Below the pieces are notes generated by a model that worked only from the letters and a program-made list of their open reading frames with translations, did not search any database and had not been told where the DNA came from. 64,000 nucleotides of DNA from Mycolicibacterium sp. CR10 (GTDB lineage Bacteria > Actinomycetota > Actinomycetes > Mycobacteriales > Mycobacteriaceae). The stretch covers positions 186,001-250,000 of the forward strand of contig NZ_STGE01000068.1 in the NCBI RefSeq assembly GCF_005222675.1. The letters are read 5' to 3'. Positions within the stretch are counted from its first letter, which is position 1. Every line of letters begins with the position of its first letter. Shown here in pieces: positions 48,110 to 55,977 of the stretch. The translations under genes and the position numbers were made by a program.

Positions 48110-49027
48110 TCACCGCTCGCTGTAGGCGTCCCACATCTCCGACATCGTCCGCATGATCGCCTCGGCCTCGCCCAGCCCGCCGAGGTGGCTCTCCCCGGCC
48201 AACGTGTAGAGCTCGGCGTCGGGCAGCATCGACACCACGTGTCTGCCGTGCGCGAACGGCACGATGTGGTCGGCATCGCCATGCCACCAGCGCACCGGGA
48301 CCTTGACCTCGTCGAGCCGGAAGCCCCAATCGCGGGCGAACACGACCACGTCGGCGAACGGCGCCGCCAGTTGTTTGCGGCTGCCGTTGAGCAGGTCGTC
48401 AAGGAACATCGCCTTGAACTCCGGACGGACCAGCAGACGACGGTCGCCCTCGGGAGACACGCTCGCGTACAGATAGAGCGCGGGCTCGGCGACCGGCTTG
48501 ATCAGGCGGATCAACCCCGTGGCGACCAGGCTCAGCGGAGCCCCGACGTGCTCGAGCAGCGGTGCCACCGGTAGCCCGACCTTGCCCATGATGCCGCCAC
48601 CGATGCCATCGGCCCCGCGCGTCGGCGCCACGCCACCGAGGACCCCCACGGCGATGATCCGGTCGGGCATGGCCGCCGCGCAGCCCAGCGTGTAGGGGCC
48701 GCCGCCCGAGAGCCCGATGATCTCCATCTTGTCGATGCCCAGGGTGTCGGCGACCGTCCGCAGATCGTCGGCGAAGTCGATGACCGTGCCGTACTCGTGC
48801 GGTGTCGACGAGCCGATACCGGGTCGGTCGACCCCGACGAGCCGGATGCCGTTCTTCTCGGCGTACAGCCGCGCCTCGACCGGGATCTGGCGGCGACCTC
48901 CGGGGGTGCCGTGCAACCAGAAGATCGCGCGGCCCTGCGGATCGCCGAACTCGGCGAAGCCGATACGGCGGTCGGTGCCGACGGCGACATTGCCTTCAAG
49001 CTTGGGACGGGCGATCTCGACAGACAT
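48110..49027 (-). CDS. Alpha/beta hydrolase
   Basis: A 305-residue hydrolase. The oxyanion hole lies in FWLHGTPGGRRQIP, the nucleophile elbow is IIGLSGGGPYTLG, the acid follows WWHGDADHIVPF, and the catalytic His is in LAGESHLGGLGEA. The N-terminal extension ARPKLEGNVAVGTDRRIGFA is typical of the family. No adenylate cyclase domain is attached, so it is not the LipJ-type fusion that flanks cinA in M. tuberculosis. Family substrates range from epoxides to esters; none can be chosen. ATG 49027 is preferred to the TTG two codons earlier. Confidence 0.82.
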   Translation of the reverse strand: MSVEIARPKLEGNVAVGTDRRIGFAEFGDPQGRAIFWLHGTPGGRRQIPVEARLYAEKNGIRLVGVDRPGIGSSTPHEYGTVIDFADDLRTVADTLGIDKMEIIGLSGGGPYTLGCAAAMPDRIIAVGVLGGVAPTRGADGIGGGIMGKVGLPVAPLLEHVGAPLSLVATGLIRLIKPVAEPALYLYASVSPEGDRRLLVRPEFKAMFLDDLLNGSRKQLAAPFADVVVFARDWGFRLDEVKVPVRWWHGDADHIVPFAHGRHVVSMLPDAELYTLAGESHLGGLGEAEAIMRTMSEMWDAYSER

Positions 49028-49094
49028 GGGCAAAGTCTGTCACGCCCCGGTCGGCGCTTTGATGGCTCCGCCGAATCCCTCCGTTATTCGGCGA

Positions 49095-49946
49095 CTACTC
49101 GGCGGCCCGGAACAGATACGAGCCGACGGTGGTGATCCGGTCGTCGGCGCCTTCGTCGCGCATCACCACGCGCACCGCGACGCTTCCGGCCGCACCGCGC
49201 ATCGGTTCGGTCTCGACACGGAACGGGCCGGCCTTGCCGCGCGCGACGAACATGACGTGCGACGAGACGCCGTGGATCCGCTCAGTTCCAGCGACCTCGG
49301 CGGCCCGGTGGCGCGCCGCGGTCTCCAGCACGACGAACTGCGGGCCGATGTGCAGTGCGGCATCGGGTGAGGCGACGTCGACGGAGAGTTCGGGCAGCGT
49401 CCACCAGCCTTCCGGCTGCAGACGTGCCCCGAACACCTCCCACAGCGGCGGCAGATCCGGGGAGTCGATGACCACCAGCGGGTTGGCCTCCATGCGCTCC
49501 AGCCCTTCGGGCGGGATGCCGATGCTGACGCCCTGGCCTTCGATCAGCGCCAGCACCCGGGTGGGGTCGTCGGCGTCGACGATCTTGGCGCGGCTGTAAC
49601 CCATCTGTCTGCCGCGCTTGATCTCCTCGGAGAGGATCTCGATGCGTGCGACCCCGACACCGGGGTCGAGGATCTGGCAGGAGTGGATCACCGGGTTCGG
49701 GACGGCTTCGAGGTCGGACATGTGGCCACTCTCCGGCGCCGAGATGCCGAGCACCGAGAGCAGCACGCCGCCTGCGCCATCGCGCATGTCCCGACGCAGC
49801 GTCACGGTGTTGTCTTCAGGCCCCAGGTCCATCTGCGCGTAGCTGCGGCCGATGTAGCGGTAGCTGAGCAGTCCACCCCACCGGCGGCGCAACTCGGCGG
49901 CGTATTCCTCCGGCGACTCCGTCAGTTCCCGAATGTCTCTCAGCAT
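49095..49946 (-). CDS. Tandem-hotdog thioesterase-like protein
   Basis: A 283-residue protein with two hotdog-like halves. The first has VGVARIEILSEEIKRGRQMG with YSRAKIVDADDPTRVLALIE, the second SHVMFVARGKAGPFRVETEP and VAVRVVMRDEGADDRITTVG. The catalytic Asp/Glu position of known thioesterases is not obvious. ATG 49946 is the start of the conserved part; the longer frame is ignored. It lies eight bases after the amidase stop on the same strand, so the two probably form an operon. Acyl-CoA or aryl-CoA turnover is an inference. Confidence 0.6.
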   Translation of the reverse strand: MLRDIRELTESPEEYAAELRRRWGGLLSYRYIGRSYAQMDLGPEDNTVTLRRDMRDGAGGVLLSVLGISAPESGHMSDLEAVPNPVIHSCQILDPGVGVARIEILSEEIKRGRQMGYSRAKIVDADDPTRVLALIEGQGVSIGIPPEGLERMEANPLVVIDSPDLPPLWEVFGARLQPEGWWTLPELSVDVASPDAALHIGPQFVVLETAARHRAAEVAGTERIHGVSSHVMFVARGKAGPFRVETEPMRGAAGSVAVRVVMRDEGADDRITTVGSYLFRAAE

Positions 49947-49954
49947 CGCGCCCC

Positions 49955-51427
49955 CTATGGCTGCCCACCGCCGACCCATCCCGGTGGGCGACGGCCGGCC
50001 CACGGTACCGCCGCTTCCAACTGCGCGGCCAGCTTCAGCAGGATCGTCTCGTCCGGCGCCATCAACTGAACACCGATGGGCAGGCCTTCCTCGGTGCTCC
50101 CCAGCGGCAGCGACACCGCCGCCCATCCGGTGACATTGGCCAGCGATGTCCAACCGGTGGTGGCGAATTCGACGTCGAAGAACGCCCGCGTCGAGCCGCG
50201 GGGTTGATCGAGCAGTCGGTACGGCGGGGGAGCAGTGAGCAGCGTGGGCACCAGGAGCACGTCGTGCCCGACCATCTGTCGGGCGAACCGCCGCGTCTGC
50301 GCGTGCACGTCAGCGATGGCCCTGGCGTAGTCGACGCCGGTCGCGGTGAACCCCTCGCGGATCATCACCCATGTGCTCGGCTCGAATTCGTCTTCGCGCG
50401 GCTCGCGGCCGAGATGGCTGCGCGCCAGGTCGAACAGTGCCACGTTGCTGACGTTGTGCAGCACCGCGATTGCGGCGGCGAGCGCGTCCGCATCGATGGC
50501 TGGGGCGCCGACGTCGACCGTGTGTCCCAGTTCGTCGAGCAGCGCCCCTGTCTGTTCGACGGCGGCGACGACCGCGGGATCGGTCGGTGCGCCCGGGAAC
50601 GGCGAGGCGGTGGCCATCATGATGCGTTGTGGCGCGGCCGGGGCTGAGATGGCTTGCAGGAACGGCTCATCCGGAGCAGGCGCCGAGTACGGATCACCCA
50701 CCCCGGTGCCGGTGATCACATCGAGCAGCGCGGCACTGTCACGGACGGTGCGGGTGAGTGCGTGTTCGTTGACCAGACCTTCTAGTGCGTGCCCGGCACC
50801 TGGGGCGAACGACGTGCGGGCGCGACGGGGCTTGAGTCCGACGAGACCGCAGCAGGCGGCGGGCACCCGGATGGACCCGGTGCCGTCGCCGCCGGAGGCC
50901 GCGGGCACGATGCCCGCCGCGACGGCGGCGGCCGATCCGCCGCTGGAGCCGCCAGGGGTGACCGCCGGTGACCACGGATTGGCGGTGACGCCGAACAGCG
51001 ACGGCTCCGTGGTGCAGTGGTTTCCCCATTCCGGGGTGTTGGTCTTGCCGAAGACGACCAGCCCGGCGTCGAGGTAGCGCTCGACGATCCAGGCCGACTC
51101 CGCCGCGACATGGGTGCGCAACGCGCGAGACCCCATCGCCTCGGGTGCACCTGCCAGGGATGCGCCAAGATCCTTGAGCAGGAAGGGAACTCCGGCCAAC
51201 GGACCGGCCTGCCCGGTACTCAGGGCACCGGCGGCATCGAGCGCGGCGGCCTGCCGGCGCCCGCGGTCGAAGAGGTCGGCGATGACGGCGTTGAGCGTGC
51301 GACCGGCCTCGAGCCGGATGATCGCGGCCTCGAGCAGGTCGGCCGCGGACACCTGACCCGAAGCGGCGAGCGCGGCCTGCCCGACCGCGTCGGTTTCAGC
51401 GAGTTCGAATGCCGTGCGGGTATCCAT
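49955..51427 (-). CDS. Amidase-signature family enzyme
   Basis: A 490-residue amidase. The Ser-cisSer-Lys triad is seen as Lys in FLLKDLGASLAG, cis-Ser in GGSSGGSAAAVAAG, and the nucleophile Ser in SGGDGTGSIRVPA. The mid-chain NTPEWGNHCTTEPSLFGVTA is also diagnostic. It hydrolyses an amide such as an aliphatic amide or an acyl-amino acid; the family cannot be narrowed. ATG 51427 is taken as start. It is cotranscribed with the tandem-hotdog gene, so the product may be a carboxylate that becomes a CoA ester. Confidence 0.87.
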   Translation of the reverse strand: MDTRTAFELAETDAVGQAALAASGQVSAADLLEAAIIRLEAGRTLNAVIADLFDRGRRQAAALDAAGALSTGQAGPLAGVPFLLKDLGASLAGAPEAMGSRALRTHVAAESAWIVERYLDAGLVVFGKTNTPEWGNHCTTEPSLFGVTANPWSPAVTPGGSSGGSAAAVAAGIVPAASGGDGTGSIRVPAACCGLVGLKPRRARTSFAPGAGHALEGLVNEHALTRTVRDSAALLDVITGTGVGDPYSAPAPDEPFLQAISAPAAPQRIMMATASPFPGAPTDPAVVAAVEQTGALLDELGHTVDVGAPAIDADALAAAIAVLHNVSNVALFDLARSHLGREPREDEFEPSTWVMIREGFTATGVDYARAIADVHAQTRRFARQMVGHDVLLVPTLLTAPPPYRLLDQPRGSTRAFFDVEFATTGWTSLANVTGWAAVSLPLGSTEEGLPIGVQLMAPDETILLKLAAQLEAAVPWAGRRPPGWVGGGQP

Positions 51428-51508
51428 GGTGCGGATCATCCTGGGCCTGGCGGGAAGCGGCAACTTCTGAGCCAGAAATATTGGGGCACAGCATGTTCAG
51501 ACCACTAC

Positions 51509-51868
51509 TCAGCTGACGGCGGCGATGTACCCGACGCCACCCAGGAACACCACGAGCACACACAGCACCAGGGTTCCGACACCGAACGGCCACGCGGTCC
51601 TTCGCCGCACCAGCGCCACGATGGTCACCACCAGACCGACTACCCCGATGCCGCCGGCGACCAGCAGTGAGGTGAGCACGGCGGTGACGGCACCCTCCGC
51701 ACTGCACGTCGCCGGCGGGCAGGAGTCGAGGAAGGCCAGCGAGAACAGCCCGAAGAAGGCCGCGGCGGCACCGAACAGCACCGTCAGCGTCAGCGCGGCG
51801 ATCGAGATCGCCAGGTCCGCCCCCGACCGCGGCGGCTTGGCGGGCGGCGGGTTACCGGGGTACGTCAC
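51509..51868 (-). CDS. Small membrane protein (three helices)
   Basis: A 119-residue protein. After a Pro-rich N-terminus (MTYPGNPPPAKPPRSGADLA) there are three hydrophobic segments: ISIAALTLTVLFGAAAAFFG, AVLTSLLVAGGIGVVGLVV, and FGVGTLVLCVLVVFLGGVGY. A CPPATC pair between the first two lies outside and may form a disulfide. No family recognised. It follows the 83-residue membrane gene by six bases and the two likely form an operon; they may interact in the membrane. Confidence 0.65.
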   Translation of the reverse strand: MTYPGNPPPAKPPRSGADLAISIAALTLTVLFGAAAAFFGLFSLAFLDSCPPATCSAEGAVTAVLTSLLVAGGIGVVGLVVTIVALVRRRTAWPFGVGTLVLCVLVVFLGGVGYIAAVS

Positions 51869-51874
51869 GATGAA

Positions 51875-52126
51875 TCAGCCCTCCTGCGACTGCAGACGCT
51901 GATCGGCCCGCTTGTCCGCCTTCTCCCGGTCCGTCCGCACCGTCCCGTCGGTGATGATGAGTGCGATGAGGATGTCGGCGGTGGTGATGAGCAGTCCCCA
52001 CCAGTACATCCATCGCAACGTCGGGTCGGGCTGCGCAGCGAAATAGCCGATGAGGAAGATCGGCCCGACGATCCCGAACACGAACATCATCGCCTGGATC
52101 CGCAGGTAAACCCACAATGTGGACAT
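51875..52126 (-). CDS. Small membrane protein (two helices)
   Basis: An 83-residue protein with two membrane helices (AMMFVFGIVGPIFLIGYFAA and MYWWGLLITTADILIALIIT) and a charged C-terminal tail (DREKADKRADQRLQ). It is the first gene of a two-gene operon with another small membrane protein. No known family. A CCGTC-AATC-GACGG repeat lies about 27 bases upstream of its start and may be regulatory or structural. Confidence 0.6.
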   Translation of the reverse strand: MSTLWVYLRIQAMMFVFGIVGPIFLIGYFAAQPDPTLRWMYWWGLLITTADILIALIITDGTVRTDREKADKRADQRLQSQEG

Positions 52127-52264
52127 CGGGCGAAAGTGTCCCGCGTGGTCTCCCGTCCGTCAATCGACGGATCCGGGTGGGCCGGCCTAGTGAGACGATC
52201 TAACCTTGTCGCGTGCGTTAATTGGCTGCCGCGGGCAACCGCTCTAACGAACAGGACCCAACAC

Positions 52265-52768
52265 ATGCAACGAACCCTCAGAACCGCACGGGCTGCCGCG
52301 GCCATCGTGATCGCCTCGGTGATGGCGTTGACCGGTGGTATCGGAGCAGGGGTGGCGGCGGCGCAGGACGGTCCGACCGTGGTGTCGTTCGGCCAGACCT
52401 TGAAGCGCTGCGACTTCAGTGACATCAAGAACGTCGGCGGGACCGGATACGGCCGGCCGACCGCGCAGGTGCGCACCCAGGGCGGGGACGTCGTCGCCGA
52501 CGTCCAGATCGCCACCGCATTGCCCAACACCCGCTACGAGGTGCGCCTGATCCAGGCGCCCCGGTCATCGGCGGCGAGTTGCAACCCCGGAGATCCGGGA
52601 GTGGCGGGAGCGGCGCTGTTCACCGACGCCGTGGGTGCCGGCGCGCTGACATTGCGCGGTCCGATCATGTCGGGTGCCACCGGAGCCTGGGTGTTCATCA
52701 CCCGGCCAAGCCCCTACTCACAGGTGCCCGAGGAGTTCTACGCCACCGACTTCATCGCCAAACTCTGA
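52265..52768 (+). CDS. Secreted protein of unknown function
   Basis: A 167-residue protein. MQRTLRTARAAAAIVIASVM followed by ALTGGIGAGVAAAQ is a Sec signal with a likely cut at AAA-QDG. The mature part is beta-rich: PTVVSFGQTLKRCDFSDIKN, RPTAQVRTQGGDVVADVQIA, and VRLIQAPRSSAASCNPGDPG; two Cys may bond. This pattern occurs in several mycobacterial secreted proteins without function. ACAGGA lies before ATG 52265. Convergent with yaaA, four bases apart. Confidence 0.72.
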   Translation: MQRTLRTARAAAAIVIASVMALTGGIGAGVAAAQDGPTVVSFGQTLKRCDFSDIKNVGGTGYGRPTAQVRTQGGDVVADVQIATALPNTRYEVRLIQAPRSSAASCNPGDPGVAGAALFTDAVGAGALTLRGPIMSGATGAWVFITRPSPYSQVPEEFYATDFIAKL

Positions 52769-52772
52769 GCGC

Positions 52773-53519
52773 TCAGGCCGGCACCACGACGGTCAGGTGA
52801 TTGCCCCGCCGTTCCACCCGCATGCCCGCCCGCCGGGCCACCGCCGCCACCGCCGCCGCGTCGCCGGGCTCGGATCTGGTGGTCGACAGCGCGCGGGCCA
52901 ACCCTCCCTTGTGGGCCTTGTTGAAGTGACTGACCACGGTTCGGCGGCCGTCGGCGTGCTCGGCGACCACATCGACGGACACCGCCCCGGGAACCTTTCC
53001 CAACGCGGCATAGGAACCCGAACGTAGGTCCACGATCAACTCGTGCTCGGCGATGCCGGCAAGCACGGGGTCGAGCGCCGGTCGCCAGCGCGCGGCAAGG
53101 GTCTGCCGTCCGGGCAGTCGCGACGTCGCCGACAGCCGGTAGGCCGGGATCAGGTCATCGGCACGGATCAGCCCGAACAGCGCCGAGACGACGGCCAGCC
53201 GCGACCGGGCGCGGGCAGCGGCGGCGCCCCGCAGCGAGTTGACGTCCAGGGCGTCGTAGAGCACTCCGGTATAGCGGTCGATGGCGGGCATCGTCGGCGC
53301 CGTTCGCAGCGCCGCGTTGCGGTCGATCTCGGCGTCCTGGGCCGCCGAGATTCCCAGCGCGGCCCTGCTGGCTTCCCGATCGGACGCCAACTCGATCAGC
53401 TCGTCCACCAACTGGGTACGCAGTGGACCGAGGGCGGGTGCGCCCAGCGCGTCAATCGTCAGCGCCGGACCGTCACCGCCGGATCGCTTCGTTTCCGATG
53501 GTGGCAGCAGCACGATCAC
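52773..53519 (-). CDS. yaaA: YaaA-family peroxide stress protein
   Basis: A 248-residue DUF328 protein. It starts IVLLPPSETKR and carries IDRYTGVLYDALD, LAVVSALFGLIRADDLIPAY, FNKAHKGGLARAL near the end, the family hallmarks. In E. coli YaaA lowers free intracellular iron and limits oxidative DNA damage under hydrogen peroxide. Start GTG 53519; TACCGT seven bases before suggests a leaderless message. It fits the oxidative-stress theme with katG-furA 8 kb further on, though no shared operator was found. Confidence 0.9.
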   Translation of the reverse strand: MIVLLPPSETKRSGGDGPALTIDALGAPALGPLRTQLVDELIELASDREASRAALGISAAQDAEIDRNAALRTAPTMPAIDRYTGVLYDALDVNSLRGAAAARARSRLAVVSALFGLIRADDLIPAYRLSATSRLPGRQTLAARWRPALDPVLAGIAEHELIVDLRSGSYAALGKVPGAVSVDVVAEHADGRRTVVSHFNKAHKGGLARALSTTRSEPGDAAAVAAVARRAGMRVERRGNHLTVVVPA

Positions 53520-53526
53520 GCAGGAG

Positions 53527-53532
53527 ACGGTA
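53527..53532 (-). promoter_or_regulatory. -10 hexamer TACCGT of yaaA
   Basis: On the minus strand TACCGT, CTCCTGC and GTG 53519 give a 7-base gap, matching leaderless initiation. Confidence 0.45.
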
Positions 53533-53562
53533 GCGCGCCGCCCTCCGGACCCAGACGCCTGT

Positions 53563-54132
53563 CTAGACCGGTGCGCCGAGCGGAGGCGGAGGCGGAGGCG
53601 GGGGCGCTTCCTGGCCCATCAGCGCGACGGGTGCCCCGGGGGGAGGCGGGGGTGGCATCAGCGGGTTCACACCCGGGGGCGGTGGCGGCGGGGGCCCCAT
53701 CGGTGGCGCCATCGGAGGCGCCATCATCGGGTCGGGAGCGGGCGGCACCTCCGCGGGCATCGGCAGAAACATGTGGTTGGTGAACTGGCCCTGGTACGCG
53801 CCACCACCGCCGACCTTCACACCGCCGCCCTCTCCGGACGAGACCGGGGTCCCATCGGGCAGCGTCGCAGCGGTATGGCCGCTGTTCCAGCCGACGTTCA
53901 GCGCACCGGGCTGGGTGCCGTACCGGAAGCCACGGGCGAGCAACGCGCTTTCGATGTTGCCCGTGTGGAACCGGTCTCCGTAGATGGGCCTGCCGGTGGC
54001 GGCGTTGGACACGAACGACACCAGGCCGGAGCAGTCCGTTCCTGCGGGGGAATCGCCACCGGTGACATACGGCGTGCCCGACATCTGATTGACAAGCGTC
54101 AAGAGTGTGAGAGCAAACATGCAGCCGGACAT
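53563..54132 (-). CDS. NlpC/P60-like peptidase with polyproline tail
   Basis: A 189-residue protein. Residues 17-40 hold MSGTPYVTGGDSPAGTDCSG with a catalytic-type Cys34, and NVGWNSGHTAATLPDGTPVS supplies a His, the arrangement of NlpC/P60 and phage-lysin peptidases. Residues 125-189 are a Pro-rich, flexible tail with runs of six to eight prolines. There is no clear signal peptide; the first 17 residues are a hydrophobic helix. Such domains cut peptidoglycan stem peptides. ATG 54132 is taken and GTG 54177 is possible. The third catalytic residue was not identified. Confidence 0.6.
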   Translation of the reverse strand: MSGCMFALTLLTLVNQMSGTPYVTGGDSPAGTDCSGLVSFVSNAATGRPIYGDRFHTGNIESALLARGFRYGTQPGALNVGWNSGHTAATLPDGTPVSSGEGGGVKVGGGGAYQGQFTNHMFLPMPAEVPPAPDPMMAPPMAPPMGPPPPPPPGVNPLMPPPPPPGAPVALMGQEAPPPPPPPPLGAPV

Positions 54133-54388
54133 TAGCAGAGGGTCTCTAAAACGGTCAAAATCTGTGATGGCGTTCACAATCCATCATCGTGTGACGGGTG
54201 ACTCACGAAAAGCGTTGCGCGCAGGCCTGATTGAGTTTCGGTATCGATGCATCTTGGCAATAATTCAAAGTGACTGCGCTTCAATGGTTTTCGACTTCAG
54301 CAGTGCGCAGGCAAGTCTGGCTCGAGCCACCGACGGTCGCGATCCGGATCGTTACCTGCGGCGGCGGTTGAACGAGGATTTCGAGCGC
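54133..54388. other. Intergenic stretch, no gene supported
   Basis: This 256-base gap is more AT-rich than its surroundings and holds no convincing gene, hairpin or repeat. A plus-strand frame from 54282 runs antisense into the phosphodiesterase gene and is not supported. Confidence 0.5.
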
Positions 54389-55525
54389 TCAGCGATGCGC
54401 AATAAGCAGCGGAACACGCTGTTCGGCATCGGTCAGGGAGCCATGCTGGCCAACCAGCGAAGATTCGATCGGCTCAACGGTGCGCCGCAACAACCCCGCG
54501 GAGCCTCGGGCGGCAGCGACCACATCACCTATCCGCAGCCGCACCTCATCGGTCACCCGCTCACCGAACCATCCCGCGGCGATCGCTTGATCGCGGGTCA
54601 CCACCCAGGCCCGGTCGCCGAGGATGTCCCGCCAACCGGTGAGGACATCGTCCAACGCGCCTGCGCGCGTGTAGATGTGGCGGGCGCGCGCCTCCCCGCC
54701 GATTGCCTCCACGCCGTCGCGCAGCGCCGCGCTGGCATCGATGTCCACCACCGCATCCTCGTCCACCGAGACCATGCCGTGGTCGGCGACAACGGCGAGC
54801 AGACCACCGCTCGGCAGCCCCTCGATGATCGATTCCACCAGCGTGTCGACCTGTCTCAACTGCATTCGCCATGCCGTCGACCCTGGCCCGTGCAGGTGGC
54901 CCACCAGGTCGAGATCGGCGTGATAGCCGTAACAGAATCCGCCGTCCGCCACCGCGGCACGAACCGTAGCGCCCAGATCGCCGAGCGCATGCACGCCAAC
55001 GTAGCGGCCACCCCGCAACACCGCCCTGGTCAGGCCCGATCCGCCGAACTGGGCACCCGACACCACGCTGACCGACACACCCGTCGCCGCCGCCCGCTCG
55101 AACACCGTCGACCTGGGCTGCACCTTCTCCGGCGGCGCGCCGTCGCGCAGATCCTCACCCCACGGGTGAGGACGCCACCGCAGCGCGTTGATCACCCCGA
55201 CGTCCGGCAGCCGGAATGTCATCCCGACCATCCCGTGCTCGCCGGATCGGCACCCGGTACCCACCGCTGCCAGCCCGGCCGCTGTCGTCGACGGAAACCC
55301 GACCTGCAGCGTCAGCCCGCGCAGTGCCGCCAGCACCGGGGCATCGGCGGCGTAGGTGTCCAGGAGCTCCGCGCCGAGGCCGTCGATGAGCAGAACGCAG
55401 GCGCCTGCGACGTCGTAGGGCAGCGGGATGCGCGGGTCGAACCCGCCGACGCCCATTGCCGCCAGCACCGACGGCACCACATCGGCCAGATGCGGGATCG
55501 CCGGATCGGGGCGCGGCAGTTCCAT
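54389..55525 (-). CDS. Type I phosphodiesterase / nucleotide pyrophosphatase-family protein
   Basis: A 378-residue alkaline-phosphatase-superfamily enzyme. The first metal motif is CVLLIDGLGAELLD, the Thr nucleophile lies in GFPSTTAAGLAAVGTG, and later ligands are in YHADLDLVGHLHG, VVADHGMVSVDED and GQHGS. Such enzymes hydrolyse phosphodiesters or pyrophosphates (nucleotides or lipid head groups). It lies 11 bases after the response regulator stop on the same strand and could be co-transcribed with the two-component operon. No signal peptide. Confidence 0.82.
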   Translation of the reverse strand: MELPRPDPAIPHLADVVPSVLAAMGVGGFDPRIPLPYDVAGACVLLIDGLGAELLDTYAADAPVLAALRGLTLQVGFPSTTAAGLAAVGTGCRSGEHGMVGMTFRLPDVGVINALRWRPHPWGEDLRDGAPPEKVQPRSTVFERAAATGVSVSVVSGAQFGGSGLTRAVLRGGRYVGVHALGDLGATVRAAVADGGFCYGYHADLDLVGHLHGPGSTAWRMQLRQVDTLVESIIEGLPSGGLLAVVADHGMVSVDEDAVVDIDASAALRDGVEAIGGEARARHIYTRAGALDDVLTGWRDILGDRAWVVTRDQAIAAGWFGERVTDEVRLRIGDVVAAARGSAGLLRRTVEPIESSLVGQHGSLTDAEQRVPLLIAHR

Positions 55526-55536
55526 GTCAGAACAGG

Positions 55537-55977
55537 TCAGAACTGCGGGAGCCGGACCACCTGCACGAAGAACTCGTCGATCTGGCGCACCGCGTTCATG
55601 AACTGGTCGAGGTCGACGGGCTTGGTCACGTAAGCGTTGGCATGCAGCTTGTAGCTGCGAAGGATGTCCTCTTCGGCCGACGACGTGGTCAGGACCACGA
55701 CGGGGATGTGGCTGAGATCCGGGTCGGACTTGATCGTCTCCAGCAGCTGGCGCCCGTCGTATTTCGGCAGGTTCAGATCGAGCAGCACCAGGTCAGGACG
55801 CGGGGCGCCCTCGTAGGCGCCGCGTCGGTACAGGAAGTCCAGCCCCTCCTCGCCGTCATGGGCGACGTGCAGGTTGTTTTTGATCTTGTTGTGCTCGAAG
55901 GCTTCCCGCGTGATCAGTTCGTCTCCCGGGTCGTCCTCGATGAGCAGGACGTCGATGGCGCGTTCAGCGGGTGTCAT
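55537..55977 (-). CDS. Single-domain response regulator (Rcp1/CheY-like)
   Basis: A 146-residue receiver with no output domain. It has the acidic pocket IEDD (14-16), the phosphoacceptor D67 in LVLLDLNLPKYDG, the switch Thr in VVVLTTSS, and Lys in YVTKPVD. It follows the histidine kinase with an ATGA overlap. As a stand-alone receiver it probably passes phosphate on or binds a partner; in phytochrome-like systems (Rcp1) this class is the direct partner of a kinase of the same operon. Confidence 0.88.
   Translation of the reverse strand: MTPAERAIDVLLIEDDPGDELITREAFEHNKIKNNLHVAHDGEEGLDFLYRRGAYEGAPRPDLVLLDLNLPKYDGRQLLETIKSDPDLSHIPVVVLTTSSAEEDILRSYKLHANAYVTKPVDLDQFMNAVRQIDEFFVQVVRLPQF

Noticed and set aside
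54089..55633. Plus-strand frame, with a protein-like start at 54282
   Set aside because: It runs antisense through the whole phosphodiesterase gene, and no start signal or family was seen.
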